From Hibiscus mutabilis (taxonomy: Eukaryota; Streptophyta; Magnoliopsida; Malvales; Malvaceae), in NCBI GenBank assembly GCA_019671005.1, contig CM033718.1:21580014-21644013 (forward strand): a DNA stretch of 64,000 nt, written 5' to 3'. A program made the translations under genes and the position numbers. This document shows, piece by piece, positions 10,615-22,524 of this stretch. The notes below the pieces were generated by a model that did no database searches, was not told where the DNA came from, and saw nothing but the letters and a program-made list of their open reading frames with translations. Numbering within the stretch: position 1 is the first letter of the stretch; each line of letters opens with the position of its first letter.

Positions 10615-11005
10615 TGTTAAACATTCAAGAGTGAGAGTAAAGACTCAGTTTCATTAATCTTTGAGTGAATACAATGCTGGCTAGTCCTTGCATTTATAGT
10701 ACTAGCCTTGGTAGTTTTCAATAGCAACTACAAATTGTTGCAACCGTTTAACAACTCAACACCATTTCTAACAGCTAACAACCCTAAACCTGCTAACCTC
10801 ATGCAGCTTAATTAATGCTTAATAAGTCTCTTTAACGGTCCCTTAAATCTCTTCAGCTTGTAGAAGAGCTGCTGTATAGGGTCCCCCTGCATAGGAAGCT
10901 CCCAAGAGTCCTTTACAATTTGGACAAAATCAGAGTGAAGTGTCCAAAAGTTAGATCTCTTCATCTTGTAGAAGAGCTGCTGCATAGGGTCCCCCCTGCA
11001 TAGGA
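10615..11005 (-). repeat. Probable copia LTR remnant
   Basis: Directly next to the copia primer site, starting TGTTAAACATTC in plus orientation as expected for an LTR end. The outer boundary cannot be fixed. It holds a direct repeat of about 48 bases (near 10850-10897 and 10966-11010, sharing TTGTAGAAGAGCTGCTG), about 117 bases apart. Confidence 0.45.
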
Positions 11006-11009
11006 AACC

Positions 11010-12170
11010 CCTTTATATGGACTCTATCACAGCCTCTCGTGAAAGGCTTGAATATGCTAAGGTATGTGTTGAGCTCGAGTCCTGTTCTGTTATTCCCAAA
11101 TCTGTTAATGTCATGTTGAGCAACGGGAAAACTATTGCAGTTCGTGTTGTGGTCTCTTGAATGCCATTTAGTTGCTCAAAATGCAGGTTGTCTGGTCACT
11201 CGGAAAAGAACTGCTGCCCCTACTGCCCCTAAGATGTCTCGGGTCTGGAAAATGAAGGAGGTAGTTGTAGATGTTGGTGAAACTTCCCTGCCTGTTACTG
11301 TTGAGGGTCATGCTGATTCTGGTTGTCTTGCTACTGGTTCTGGAGTAGCAAATCTGTCTGATGCGTCTGGAAATGTTGCTAGCCCTGTTGGGAATCTGTG
11401 TGTTGATCAGTCTGCCTTTGTAGGTGCTGCGGTTTTGACTGGAACTGTTTCTGCAGCAACTTTAGAACATACTGGAATTTCTCCAGTTACTGTTGAGAAT
11501 GTTGGCCAGTCGAATGTTTCTCCAGCTTCTCTAGGTGCTGCAGCTTTGACTGGTACTGTTTCTGCAGCAAATTTGAACCATGTTGGAAGTTCTCCATTTA
11601 AGGTTGTCACTGTAAATGTTGAGCAGACTGGGAAATCTGCAGATTCTGTTGTTGCGGAATCTAGTGCTGATACTGTAGCCCTAACTACTAAGGGAGGCCG
11701 GCTGTTACGGTTTATCCTGTTAGTGCAGATTCTATTGCTGTTGATGCTTCTATGCAAGCGGTGTTGGACTCTAATGACAGGGAATTTCCTTCCCTGCAAG
11801 CGTCAATGAAAAAGGATAAGAAAAAGAAAGGCAGGGGTAGGCCCGTGAAAGAGGTTAAAAAAGGTTCTCAGGGTGGTCTGATTCATGAGGTGAAAAAGAA
11901 GAAGAATGATTTACTTCAGACTTCAACATACACCCCTTGGCCTTTGAGAGTTCTAGTGATTCGCATGTTACTGGTGACATGAAAGATTTTCAGGGCTTCT
12001 TGGAAGATTTGGGTTTGCTGGACCACCTTTTTATTGGTCCCCTCTATACTTGGTCTAACAAGCAGGATGAGGGGTTCTTGTCTAAGAAGCTAGACCGGGT
12101 CTTAGTAAAATCAGCTTGGTTTTGTACTTTCCAGGCGTCTTTTATAGCAAATATATTTCAATCAAATGCT
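11010..12170 (+). pseudogene. LINE (L1-type) fragment: ORF1 knuckle region joined to part of ORF2 endonuclease
   Basis: The plus strand reads PLYMDSITASRERLEYAKVC, then a CCHC knuckle CSKCRLSGHSEKNC; this is the end of the plant LINE ORF1 (DUF4283 type), which binds element RNA. A stop lies just before the knuckle. A Lys-rich tail follows (11752-11900). From about 11965 the frame reads DFQGFLEDLGLLDHLFIGPLYTW and KKLDRVLV, part of the ORF2 AP-endonuclease. The endonuclease N-terminus and all of RT are missing. The open frame 11135-11809 also holds a duplication: GAAVLTGTVSAATLEH and GAAALTGTVSAANLNH (about 11425-11480 and 11537-11590). Confidence 0.8.
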
Positions 12171-12473
12171 TAAGAATCATTTCTTTTAAAAAAATTACAA
12201 TATGTTTGATGTCACGATTTAGCTGATTTAAACTAAAATCACAAGATGATCACTTGGCTTTTTCTATTTCCTGTAAGAACATGCATCTATAAAATGTTTT
12301 TTTACATTAGTATTTGAGAAAGGCCTAAAAACACATGCCTCACTCTTTTAACACACTTTGATTTAACCCAGGGAGATGGGTAATGAGTTCAGACACGTCC
12401 CAAACTCGAACAAGACAAGATGGTATGTGTTTGTCGCTTTGAAATTTCGTTCGTTCCTCATCAACCACAAGGG

Positions 12474-15400
12474 TCAAGGTTCGATGTGATGTATTTCATC
12501 TTCAGCATCAAAACTTTCATCTTTATTACGGCCTCGGGCATCCACATGATCATAATTAGGACTGTTATCATCCTCAAAGTAATACCTATGCGGGGCCTTC
12601 AGCTCGTTGCCTTTCGGTGAAGATGGCCTGTCTTGCACTGCAGACGCCTCTTGATGATGCTGAGACGGTGACGCTGAATCTCTCTCCGATGGGGTTCTTA
12701 GGCCATGGCGGCTCATGCCAATGCTATGGCTTCTGCTTAGCTCGGTTCCCATGGAGTCCAAGGATGAGGCTGAGTGTGATTCCCTGAGGAGGGAATTTGA
12801 GGAACTCTGCCTTTCCTTCACTCTTCTTTTCCATTTGTGTAGTGACCGTCTCACGTTTTCAGAAATTAGTGCACTTTTCACCTTCGAACCCATCTGCATA
12901 CCATAAGAAAAGACCCAACGTTTGAGAAGGAGAAACAAGGACGAAGATTGTAACAATAAAGCATGAAGAATCAGTGAGCTAACCTGTGTAACTATAACAT
13001 AGAGTGGGAATGTTATATAGCTACACCAACACTGGGATATTATACTGCATGAACCACCATAAATAAACACTATAAGATTGTTGATGAAAAATAAAACCAA
13101 ATGCAGAGAGCCGAACACACTCGAAATTTTATAGTTACCCGAATGCCAAACGAGTCACAAGGAAGGCGCGGTTCTCCATGAAGCAAGAAGGATCCTTAAT
13201 TTCCCACTGAAAGCAATGACTCGGAATCAGAGGAAAAAAAAACCTATCTTGTTCAGCTTTCTTTGAACTAATGATAGAATTAAGGCAGAAAAGTCTTACC
13301 AATGACCAAAGGAATGAAGCCATCTCAAATGCATTCTGCAAGCGAACATACATGTTAATGGACCAAAAAGCAAATTTTGTAAAATGTTATCTATATCAGT
13401 GCACTTACTTGAAAAGAAATAAGTTGTATGAGCCGTAAGAGAAACCTGGGCCTTCCGAACCAAAAGAGTTCATCCCTCAGGTTAAATTTATGGAAACCCT
13501 CCGAAGGACTATTCTCCATGTTTTCGACGGCCAGTTTTACAACCACCCGGTGCAGTTTTGTTCCAATTAGCAGAATCAACTTTTACATACATCAACAATG
13601 GAAGAAAAGACAGAAACAATGAAGGAAATCAGGAAAGCATTAGTTGCCATAAGATTAAAAGCCCAATGCATCGATGAAGACGTACAATGGCAGGAAGGAA
13701 CGAAAGCCAAAAGTAAATATTTGTTCCTGCCAAAAGAAAATTAATCCTTCAGAAGTTGACTTCAAGACAACATCAAGCAAGAAATAATATAAAGATGATC
13801 AATGCAAAAGGGAAGCATTAATGATGTATGAATATAGACTTGCATGTGTTTCTGAGGTCATTACAACAAACGTGCAATTACAGGTTGCCAACAGAGCAAA
13901 AAAGTGGAAATTGCATAAAGTGTCATTTACTTGAGGCCTCACAGTGCCATTCAGTTTTCATGGATGTCAAGAAAACCTCAATGGACATAAAAAATCTCGT
14001 CATGTAAATCTTAGAAACACAACATTATGATGCTAAAATGGTGTCTTAGCCTACATGCATCAGCGGAGTGCAGGCCTATGTTACTCATTCTTTTTCTAAA
14101 ATAACCCGTCTCCTATGCATCTAATATATTCATAAGGTACAATGTTTAAGACACATAACCTAACACTAACCCGAGTTTGGGTAACAGAGGTGCAAACACC
14201 ACAATAGCCAAGCTATTGTGTCTAGTGGCTATTTCGATACAAAAGCTAGTGCATGGATCAGTTTCACAGAACACAGAAAATTACCATGGAAGTCAAGAAA
14301 GACGCACAATATGCAATAAATCCAGAAGGGTACGCTGCAATAGAAATCCAACATAACCAAATCAATCTGCAGATATTGAAGGAGAAATACCAATACAAAT
14401 CATACATAATCCAGAAGTGGATACTAGTGTGCAAAACAGAGTAGATGTAGTACCTAATACCAACTATATCCCGGAATTCTTCCTCCATGCTCCGTACCAT
14501 ATAATTATGGAAATCATATGTCAAAGGCAGTTCATGAGTCTAGGAAGAATAAAAGTAAAAAAGGAAATTAGTATTTAACTATCCAAATCTAACCACGAAC
14601 TAATCTCTTTCACATTTTATTAGAAAGTAAATACTTTGGGACAAAACACATTGTATGTCCCATTAAATGCATCATGAAGAGGAACGGTGAGATTATGGCT
14701 TGTGACTATGTCATTCACTTATAATAGTATATATTAAACCTTAAGTTGAACCTAATAGACATACAGTAATGAACCCCAAGCGCAAAGCCTTATAGTCAGC
14801 TTGATTTATAGAACTCCAGAACTGGCGGCTGAAGCAAAGCTGCAAGAATATACCAACCAAACAAGAATATATATATATTAGTTCAAAATCACTTCAAAGT
14901 AAATAGAGCAGAAGAGTGCCTTTTGTGTATGATAATGAAAAACTATAGTACATGTGTCAGGCAAAAGATGGCAGGCCGGTTTCAAGAAGGTATACCAGCC
15001 AAACAAGAACTCCGTGTTGGCTCCATGGATGGGAAACATTGTGCGCAATGAAAGTGCTCAGTCGCCTAATTTTCAAACCGGCTTCTACGGTTGGTGCAGA
15101 TTCTAGATTTAAAAGTTAATGTAATAGGGATGAGATTGATACTCCAGCATAATACAAATAAATAATGAAGAATGAAAGAATTACTAGTGCAAGGTCAACT
15201 AGAAAAATTGCACCTTGTAAATGTTGAGCAGCCAATGCCTTGGCGTGATTCTCCCATGCTCTCCAGCTATATATCTGCAATAACTAGACTGTAATTTTTA
15301 CTGCTTACTTGGAAAATGTTAATTCCAGATCAAGCAGTTACTAGGATTTGTATCTTCAAGGTTAAGGAGATGCATCAACCTTGATCATAGCTAATGCGAT

Positions 15401-16234
15401 GGTGATAAAGCTGTAAGAAACATGAGTGACGCCAAGCACGAATACAAAATGGTGAAGCTGCTCAAGGCTTTCATATGAAGCAAAAGAATCTTTGCCCTGT
15501 GTACAGAATTACAAACTGTGAAGAATTCCATGCCATTGTCAAATGTAAAATGAAAATAAGACTACAAATTTTTCATAGGGTATGCAGAGCTCAGGCATCT
15601 CGAAATTAGAAGCAAAATGGCCTAAAGTGAGTGTACCTCAGGACAGTAGTCATGCGACTCATGCCGCCTATGCGAAGCAGCCTCGAGCTCTCTGACAACC
15701 GTGCTGTTCAACCTCACGCTGAACTTTGAACTCGAAACCAGCATCTGTTGCAACTTTTTCCGATCACTGAGCCTTGCGCAAGGATAGAATCGGCTATCCA
15801 AGGCAGATGATTTTATGCAAATTTTAGCAAAAAATTCAATCCAATGGCCCATCAATAAGGACAGAACCCCAAAAAGCATCAATTCTGCTCACAGATAATT
15901 ACACTGATTACGCTTGTCACAATACATAAAAATCAATCTCAAACAAAGTTTACCCTCTTCTATCTTCTCCAAGGCTGCCAACAGAGATTTCCTCTTAGTC
16001 TTTTCCAACCACTATAAATGAAAAAGGATGGAGATGCAAATATCAAATACATTGAAAACAATGAAACTTGATGAGAGATGAAAGAAGATGTGTTTTTACC
16101 CGCCCGAATCTTTTCAAAGAGTGATGAACCAGGAAACCAAAAGCAACCATTACAGTGATCACAGTTGCAAGAGCCCATGTTGGGGTTTCTTCCAAGGATT
16201 TCCCTTCCCTGAGTACAGGCTCTCCTTTCTCCAT
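12474..16234 (-). CDS. MLO-like seven-transmembrane protein, 15 exons
   Basis: MLO proteins are plant seven-helix plasma-membrane proteins with a calmodulin-binding tail; members act in powdery mildew susceptibility, tip growth and root touch responses. Exons on the minus strand: 16100-16234, 15954-16011, 15637-15884, 15380-15496, 15214-15274, 14996-15102, 14765-14839, 14454-14539, 14285-14334, 13686-13726, 13409-13579, 13300-13335, 13139-13206, 12984-13044, 12474-12893. All introns are GT-AG and all junctions keep phase, giving 577 codons, the usual family length. Landmarks: LEETPTWALAT at the N-terminus, HNVSHPWSQHGVLVW, CFSRQFWSSINQADY, SYDF-like TYDFHNYMVRSMEEEFRDIVG, WCSYITFPLYVIVTQMG, and the calmodulin-binding RRSLHKWKRRVKER. 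The N-terminus and the first loop resemble the MLO4/MLO11/MLO14 clade (inference). No lesion is seen, so it is probably functional. Confidence 0.95.
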
Positions 16235-19200
16235 TTTCTATCTTCAAAATTCTGCCTTTTCCCCCCAGAGCATTGAATGTATTGACCGATTAACAAACAT
16301 GGAATTGGCTTTTGATGATGGGGGTTCGGTTGTGCCATGAAACTGAGACCGTTCCAGCTGAAGAGAAATTAAGAACACGTGCATGGGTCGTTGGAGTTGT
16401 TTACAAGGCTGTGTCAAAGGGGTTGGGCCCCACACAACTTGGGATTTGTTATTTGTATATTTGGAAAGAGGAACGTGACTTTGTCTTTTCACTTGCAACA
16501 TTTTCTGAGGGAGGCTTTTAGGTGTAAATATCATTTAAAAATGGAAATGGGTGTTTTGGACCGGATTTTATGCACAAAATCAAAACCATATTCACTTGTT
16601 CTTGACTGCCATTTGCTTTCACAGGGCGTTAACCAACAGAGGGAGAGACAAAACTAGCTTCAAATAAAAAAAAACTGAGCATTAGTATATCATATGATTC
16701 ACGTTCTGGCATATATGTATGAATATTAAGAGGGGAATATTTTGTCTTAAATCCTGGGGTATGATGGTCAGTTTTTGTTACATAGGCAAGGATTTGTCTA
16801 TTTGCTTTTTTGTTTTGGTGATCATGAAATCATCTTCTCATACTTTGATGAATATAATATAATGCCTGAATTGAAACAAACCATGTCTGAAACAGGCGAA
16901 ACAGTGCATGTCTTAGATGATATCTGTGTCTGAGTTTTCAATAGCTTTATCATTCATCTATGGAATTGCCTTAAAAAAAACACAACCTTCACCCTCACAT
17001 ATGTCTCTTATCGAATTTAATTCAAAGGAAATTCAATCATATTTATTGTTGCATTTTAGCATCTGTTTCGATAATTGCAACAACCTTTAAAAGGACCCAG
17101 ATTTTTTGGAAGCTAAAAATATAGTTACAGGTATAATTATAAGTGTAAGTTGGAGTATTATTGTTAGAATTAAGCATTACAAATACTAGAATTGATAATT
17201 GAAATAATACACAAACTAATTAAATAAAAATAAATCTGAATAAAACTCAACTTAAAACAAAAATAAAATAATGTGGGAGGCGCATGTTTAGAAAATGCTC
17301 TCTATGCATAATAACTGGATCATCGAGTGTTTGGAGATTTTCTCACTTTTCCTATTTTTCTTCTGTTTTTCCTATTATTATTATTATTATTATTAAGTAA
17401 AGGAAACTGATCTCTGAAAAGCACTGTAGTTGTGTTAGAAGTTGTAACAAGAACATGGAATTTGTCAAGTTCTCAGTAGGATAATTAATAAAAGTAGATT
17501 AGATGAACATACATAACCTACCACAATATATCTAACCCACAAAGTTACTTGCCTTTCACAACAGCAGTTAGAGCTCTACGTTTGTAGAGCCTAGTCACGA
17601 AAATAAAGCAACACAAATCGTTAATAATGAATTTAGATAAATATTTTTTTATTAGGTAGTGAGGTATTATATTCTCGAGACAAATATAGGGATTTAAAGC
17701 CACACATGGTGTAGACAACATAAACATCTTTAATCTCTCGGTCAATTAATGGGTCTCAATTTAGTTGAATATTGATTACGCCTTCCTTCACTCTCCTAGT
17801 TAGAGCTGATAATAAGGTCATTTGAATATGATTCAAGGCGAGTAAATTTGAGTCAATTTGTATTTAGTTTAAGTTTAATTCGAGTCAAATCAATTTTGAT
17901 TTAGATTTAATTCAAGTTTATAATATGTCAGGTCGAGTCAGGCTAATATTGGATCAATTAATTTTTTTTAGACAGATCAATACTAGATCAATCAATTTTC
18001 GGGTCAAGTCAATACTAAATCAGTTAGTTTTCAGGTCAAATCAATTGTTGGATCTTCAAATTAATTCAGATTGAATTAGACATGAGCTCAATCAAGTATC
18101 ATATTGAATTATTGATATACTCTTGTAAGAACTTGTCTTTTTATTAGCTAATTTTGTTATTTTAGTTTAATATCAACTCTTAACTGTTTAATATTTCAAA
18201 TTCAACTACCATTAGAATGACAATTTAACTCAAACATGATTATAAGATATGTTAGAGTTTATGACCTGAATTTTACATTAATCCAACTTGAAAAGTTAAT
18301 GTTGCAACCTACTTGGTGAAGAATTTTTTTATTTGAAATTTATGTTCGACGTTAACTTGTTTTTGTAAAATAAAAAGTAAAATTTCTTTTTTTTAAAGTT
18401 AACTATGGTGTATTGCCGTCTAAGTGATGTCAGTTAAAGTTAATCACATAACGACTAACAAAAATCGTGGTTAACTAGTAGTATAATACATAAAGAGAAT
18501 AAAACATATATTATTTTACTATTGATCACATTGTTACAAAAATAGATAATAATCAAAATAAATTATTTGTTCACTTCTATTTAATTACCAAGTTAAAATC
18601 ATGTTGATGTTCAATTCAAATCGGGTTTGAATAAATTAAATTCATATCTCTTTTAGTTCGGGTCAAATTTAATACGAGTCCACATCAATCCCATTAAAAT
18701 TCAGGTAGGTTTCAAATCAATTTCGTTTGTTTTAAGTTTCGGATTAAATTTGAGTCATCATATTTGTATTTATATCGAGTCTCGGACCAAATAAATAATT
18801 TCGAATAATAAGTTATTTATTTACGTAACTGGGGAAAACCTGGAGAGGCTAGGTTACCATGCATGTTAACCGCTGCGAACTTTGACATCTTTAGCATGGT
18901 GCCACGTCATATTGGAAATTAAATTGCAACCTAACTAGCATTCATCTTGTTCATGTCTGTCGGGACGCTTTAGCTCAACTGTCATACCAACTACCACCCC
19001 TCCCTCCCTTGAATATGATGATGTTTATTTCTTGTCCTTTTTCCATTCTACCCTTAAGAATTTGCTAACAATGCTTTTCCATTTACTTCCTGTTTCTTCT
19101 TCGTTAATTTCAATTCTTCAACTGTTACCCTAATTGAAACGCTATCATGAAGGGCAAAGGACCCTTTTGGTTCGGCAGTTTTGGACAAAACCAAACTACA

Positions 19201-19480
19201 ATTTACAAGGATTTCACACTGTCGGGTTGGAGGCTTTGGTTGAAAATTAGATGGGAAGAAGAGTCTCCTAGCCCTGGGCCAGTTTAATGGATGAAAGTAG
19301 CTCAGTCGGAAACATGACATTAGGATTAAGAATAAAACAAAATGGAAATTATAGGCTCCTCACATACTTTCATATAATCCATTAGGGACAAGTTGACATC
19401 CTACCTAAATTTTAAATCAAAGCGAAATGAGCACCAACCCTGCTGTTCGGACCGAACAGAGTTCGGCAACGATAAAACAT
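16235..19480. other. Intergenic, no gene recognised
   Basis: AT-rich sequence upstream of the MLO gene. It holds an (ATT)n microsatellite at about 17383-17396. The block about 17810-18800 is made of degenerate, GTCAA/ATCAAT-rich repeats of roughly 40 bases (for example 17930-18060). Short open frames here have no coding signature. Confidence 0.6.
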
Positions 19481-20155
19481 TGTTAGAAATTTTTATGCGG
19501 GAAAAATAATCAAAGCCTAATCAACATAAAATAAAGCATGCACAAGAGACAGGATTTAACGTGGTTCGGTCTTGTCTACCTCCACATATAAGACAAACGA
19601 ATAATCTACTATCAACGTAGAGAACACGAAAAGCACAAATACGTAATATCAGTCACTAACTCGGTATATATTCCCAAAACTCATAGTATCTCAAACGCTC
19701 TTCCCAACATCCTTACAATACCCATCTCTACAACATAGTTGCTATAGTTGCAGAGATCCAAAAAGTTGTTATATTTCTCCAAAGTAATTATCTCTATCTC
19801 TCTAATCTATATTTATAGACCCAACTTAATTACCAATTAAAATTTAAGTCAAAATATAACAAAATGATTCTAGCCAAGTAAAATATGAAAGTATGTGAGG
19901 ACATACAAGAGATGGTAGGCAAAATATGTCTTCATGACATACAACAAAGTTAAACGGACAGGCCAATTCAGCCCACCACTAAATGGCCAACCAAGTTCTA
20001 GCCAAGTAAACATTAACAAGGACATCTCACGCCATTTCTTTTTATGTCTATCAACTGCTAGACTACGAAGAGACTTAAAGAGACAAGAGTAAGAAGAAAA
20101 ACAGGAATTTCTACCATTTGAAATTGCTAAGAATGAATCAGCTCAACCATACCCA
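19481..20155. repeat. Possible solo LTR
   Basis: Starts TGTTAGAAAT and ends CCCAACA, that is TGTT...AACA, a usual LTR form. Flanks are AACAT on the left and AACAA on the right, a near match for a five-base target duplication. It contains the phrase ACGTGGTTCGG often met in plant LTRs. The evidence is suggestive only. Confidence 0.35.
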
Positions 20156-22524
20156 ACAAACAAGCACACAAGCCAAGTGTAGGTTGGCTTTGGTGTTAGT
20201 GTAAGGTTGAGATTCAACCCAAGTTTTAAAAAACGAAAAAGCCTTGTAACGGTTTCAGCAGGATATAGGAATCACCTCCGTGCTTTATAAGTTACATAAT
20301 ACTTCCATCCAATTGGAATTGCAAATATGTCCATTGTTAAACAAGCTATCTAGATTTTTGCAAATACCTTTACATATACTTTAACTATGCCCTAACCTAA
20401 GGTATTTGCAACCTTCATAAGCAACTTCTTGTAGCGACGTTTTTATCTTTTTCGCTACGGGGTTATCCCCATATTTTCTGAAATTTTAGTTCTTAAGGGG
20501 ATTTCTTTTGAAAATTCTTATTTCTTGAAAATAATGAAGACTTGGAGTCGCCACCGGCCACTTTAATAAGGTAGGCCGAACACCATAAACCAGAGATTCA
20601 TTTTGAAAGGGTTCGGGAGTTGGTTACGTGTGGGGAAGAATTAGCACCCCCATCACGCCCAGAAATCGATACCAAAATATTTGTTGCTTTTAAATGGATG
20701 GAAATTGTTGAAATTTAAATTGAATTTAATTAAGTGTACTTAATTAAAAATTGACCTTAATTGAACGGGCTTTATCAAATTAGTGGGTTCAAATTAATTA
20801 GAAATTTAATTAATAAGGATGAAGATACATCGGACCATAGATTAAACCGACATCAAATAAGTCTGACTGTCGTGTTAATTTACGGTTCGAATTTCGTACG
20901 TCACCTTTATGCATGATGCAAGCATTTAAATATGATGTTATGACTTGTTAACTTTTAATTAACATTTACCTCGGGACGGTAAGGATTAATTCAAATATTT
21001 GGTCAACAACCATTAAGCTAGGACTGTTACGATACAAATATCAGAATTAACAAATACCTCCCTTTTGGGGTTTAAATTAATTACCATGTAATCAAAATAT
21101 TGGAAGTCATATGAATGACAATTGTAAATGCATGTCATATAAAGGGCTTAAAATAAACACTCAAAAGACCCACTAAAACCCTAACAAAAAAAGGCTCAAA
21201 TTATGAAAGTTCAATTAGTGATCTAATTATTTAACTAAGTGAATCTAATATTAACCTAAATTAATTAAACCCTAAAAAACTAGAAAACCCCAATAAGTTA
21301 TGGATTGTATTGTACCATGATAATTAATTTAATCAATTTTAAATTAGTATTCCAATAAGTCAATAATACTGTTTAAAATGAATTAAGTTAATTAATCATA
21401 ACTTTAAATTAAATGTTCATCTAAGCCCAATGTCAATATACTAAAAACATATTATATATATCATATAAGAAACTATATACTATGCATATTATGTAAAATC
21501 ATGTATTATTTATATTATATATAAATCATATACTATATATATTATAAAAACTATATATTATACTCTTTATAAAATCATATATATTATACACCACATAAAA
21601 CTATATATAATGTCATAAGAAAAAAAAAACATATATTATACCAAAACCATATCAAATCATATTATGCATATACATCAAACAAATCAAGCATAAATTAACA
21701 TTATGAAATTAAAAAAAACAAAAATAAAAGGTGCTAGACAAAAAATTAAACATGCATGATGAAAATAATGGGATATACAAGGGGTTTCAATCTGGATTTT
21801 GGACCAAATTAACAAAATCAGAAATTTTAAAGCCCAAATTGAATAAAAATAAAAAGGGGCGCAATTGCAAGACCCCCTAAAACCCTAGGGACTGCGGTTG
21901 TATTTTCAAAAGGCAGAAGGGTCGTGGGCGCAATTAAACGGACACGGAGGTCCTTAAAACGGGATTAAACCATTTGACATTTTAAGAATGGTATAAAACA
22001 TAAACATCAGCCAAAAATTTCGCTCTTTACCATTCTTATAATCTGATATCCCCAAAGAGAATCCTTTTTCTCTACTAGGGTTCATGAGCGAACCCAAAAA
22101 CCGCCGCTCACCGCCGCGTCGGCCGCCACTCGCCGGCGGCTGGCGAACCCAAAAACAAACCAGAATGACCTTTCTTTTTTCTGTTAAACCCAGATTTAAC
22201 CTTCTTTTCCTTCGAAAGACAACAAAATCCCTCATTTTCTATAAAAACAGAGCCAAACCCCTTTTCCTTAAAAACGAGAGCCTCCCCTTTTTTGAAAATA
22301 GACCGAGAGCTTTTAAGGCACGCCACTCCACCGATTCACCATGTACGGCCTAGAAGAGGCCGGGTGGCTTATCAACGGCAATGGGAGGCGAACCGACACA
22401 AAGGTAAAAAAAACAAAACTCTGATTTCTATATGCTATGCACTTAAAAAACAATATATCTCAGAATGGTTTTTTGCTTTGTATTCCTTTCTCTAAAATCC
22501 CCCGTTTCGAACTTAGGGATTTAT

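Noticed and set aside
11135..11809. A 224-residue frame that might be a novel Ala/Val/Thr-rich protein
   Set aside because: It starts inside the CCHC knuckle of a LINE ORF1 and leads into LINE endonuclease sequence; it is the decayed ORF1 linker.
19054..19320. 88-residue minus-strand frame
   Set aside because: No recognisable domain, no splice or promoter context, and ordinary composition for AT-rich intergenic DNA.
22084..22353. GC-rich frame with Pro/Arg-rich product
   Set aside because: It lies within the solo LTR whose ends and target duplication are clear; both strands are open by composition only.
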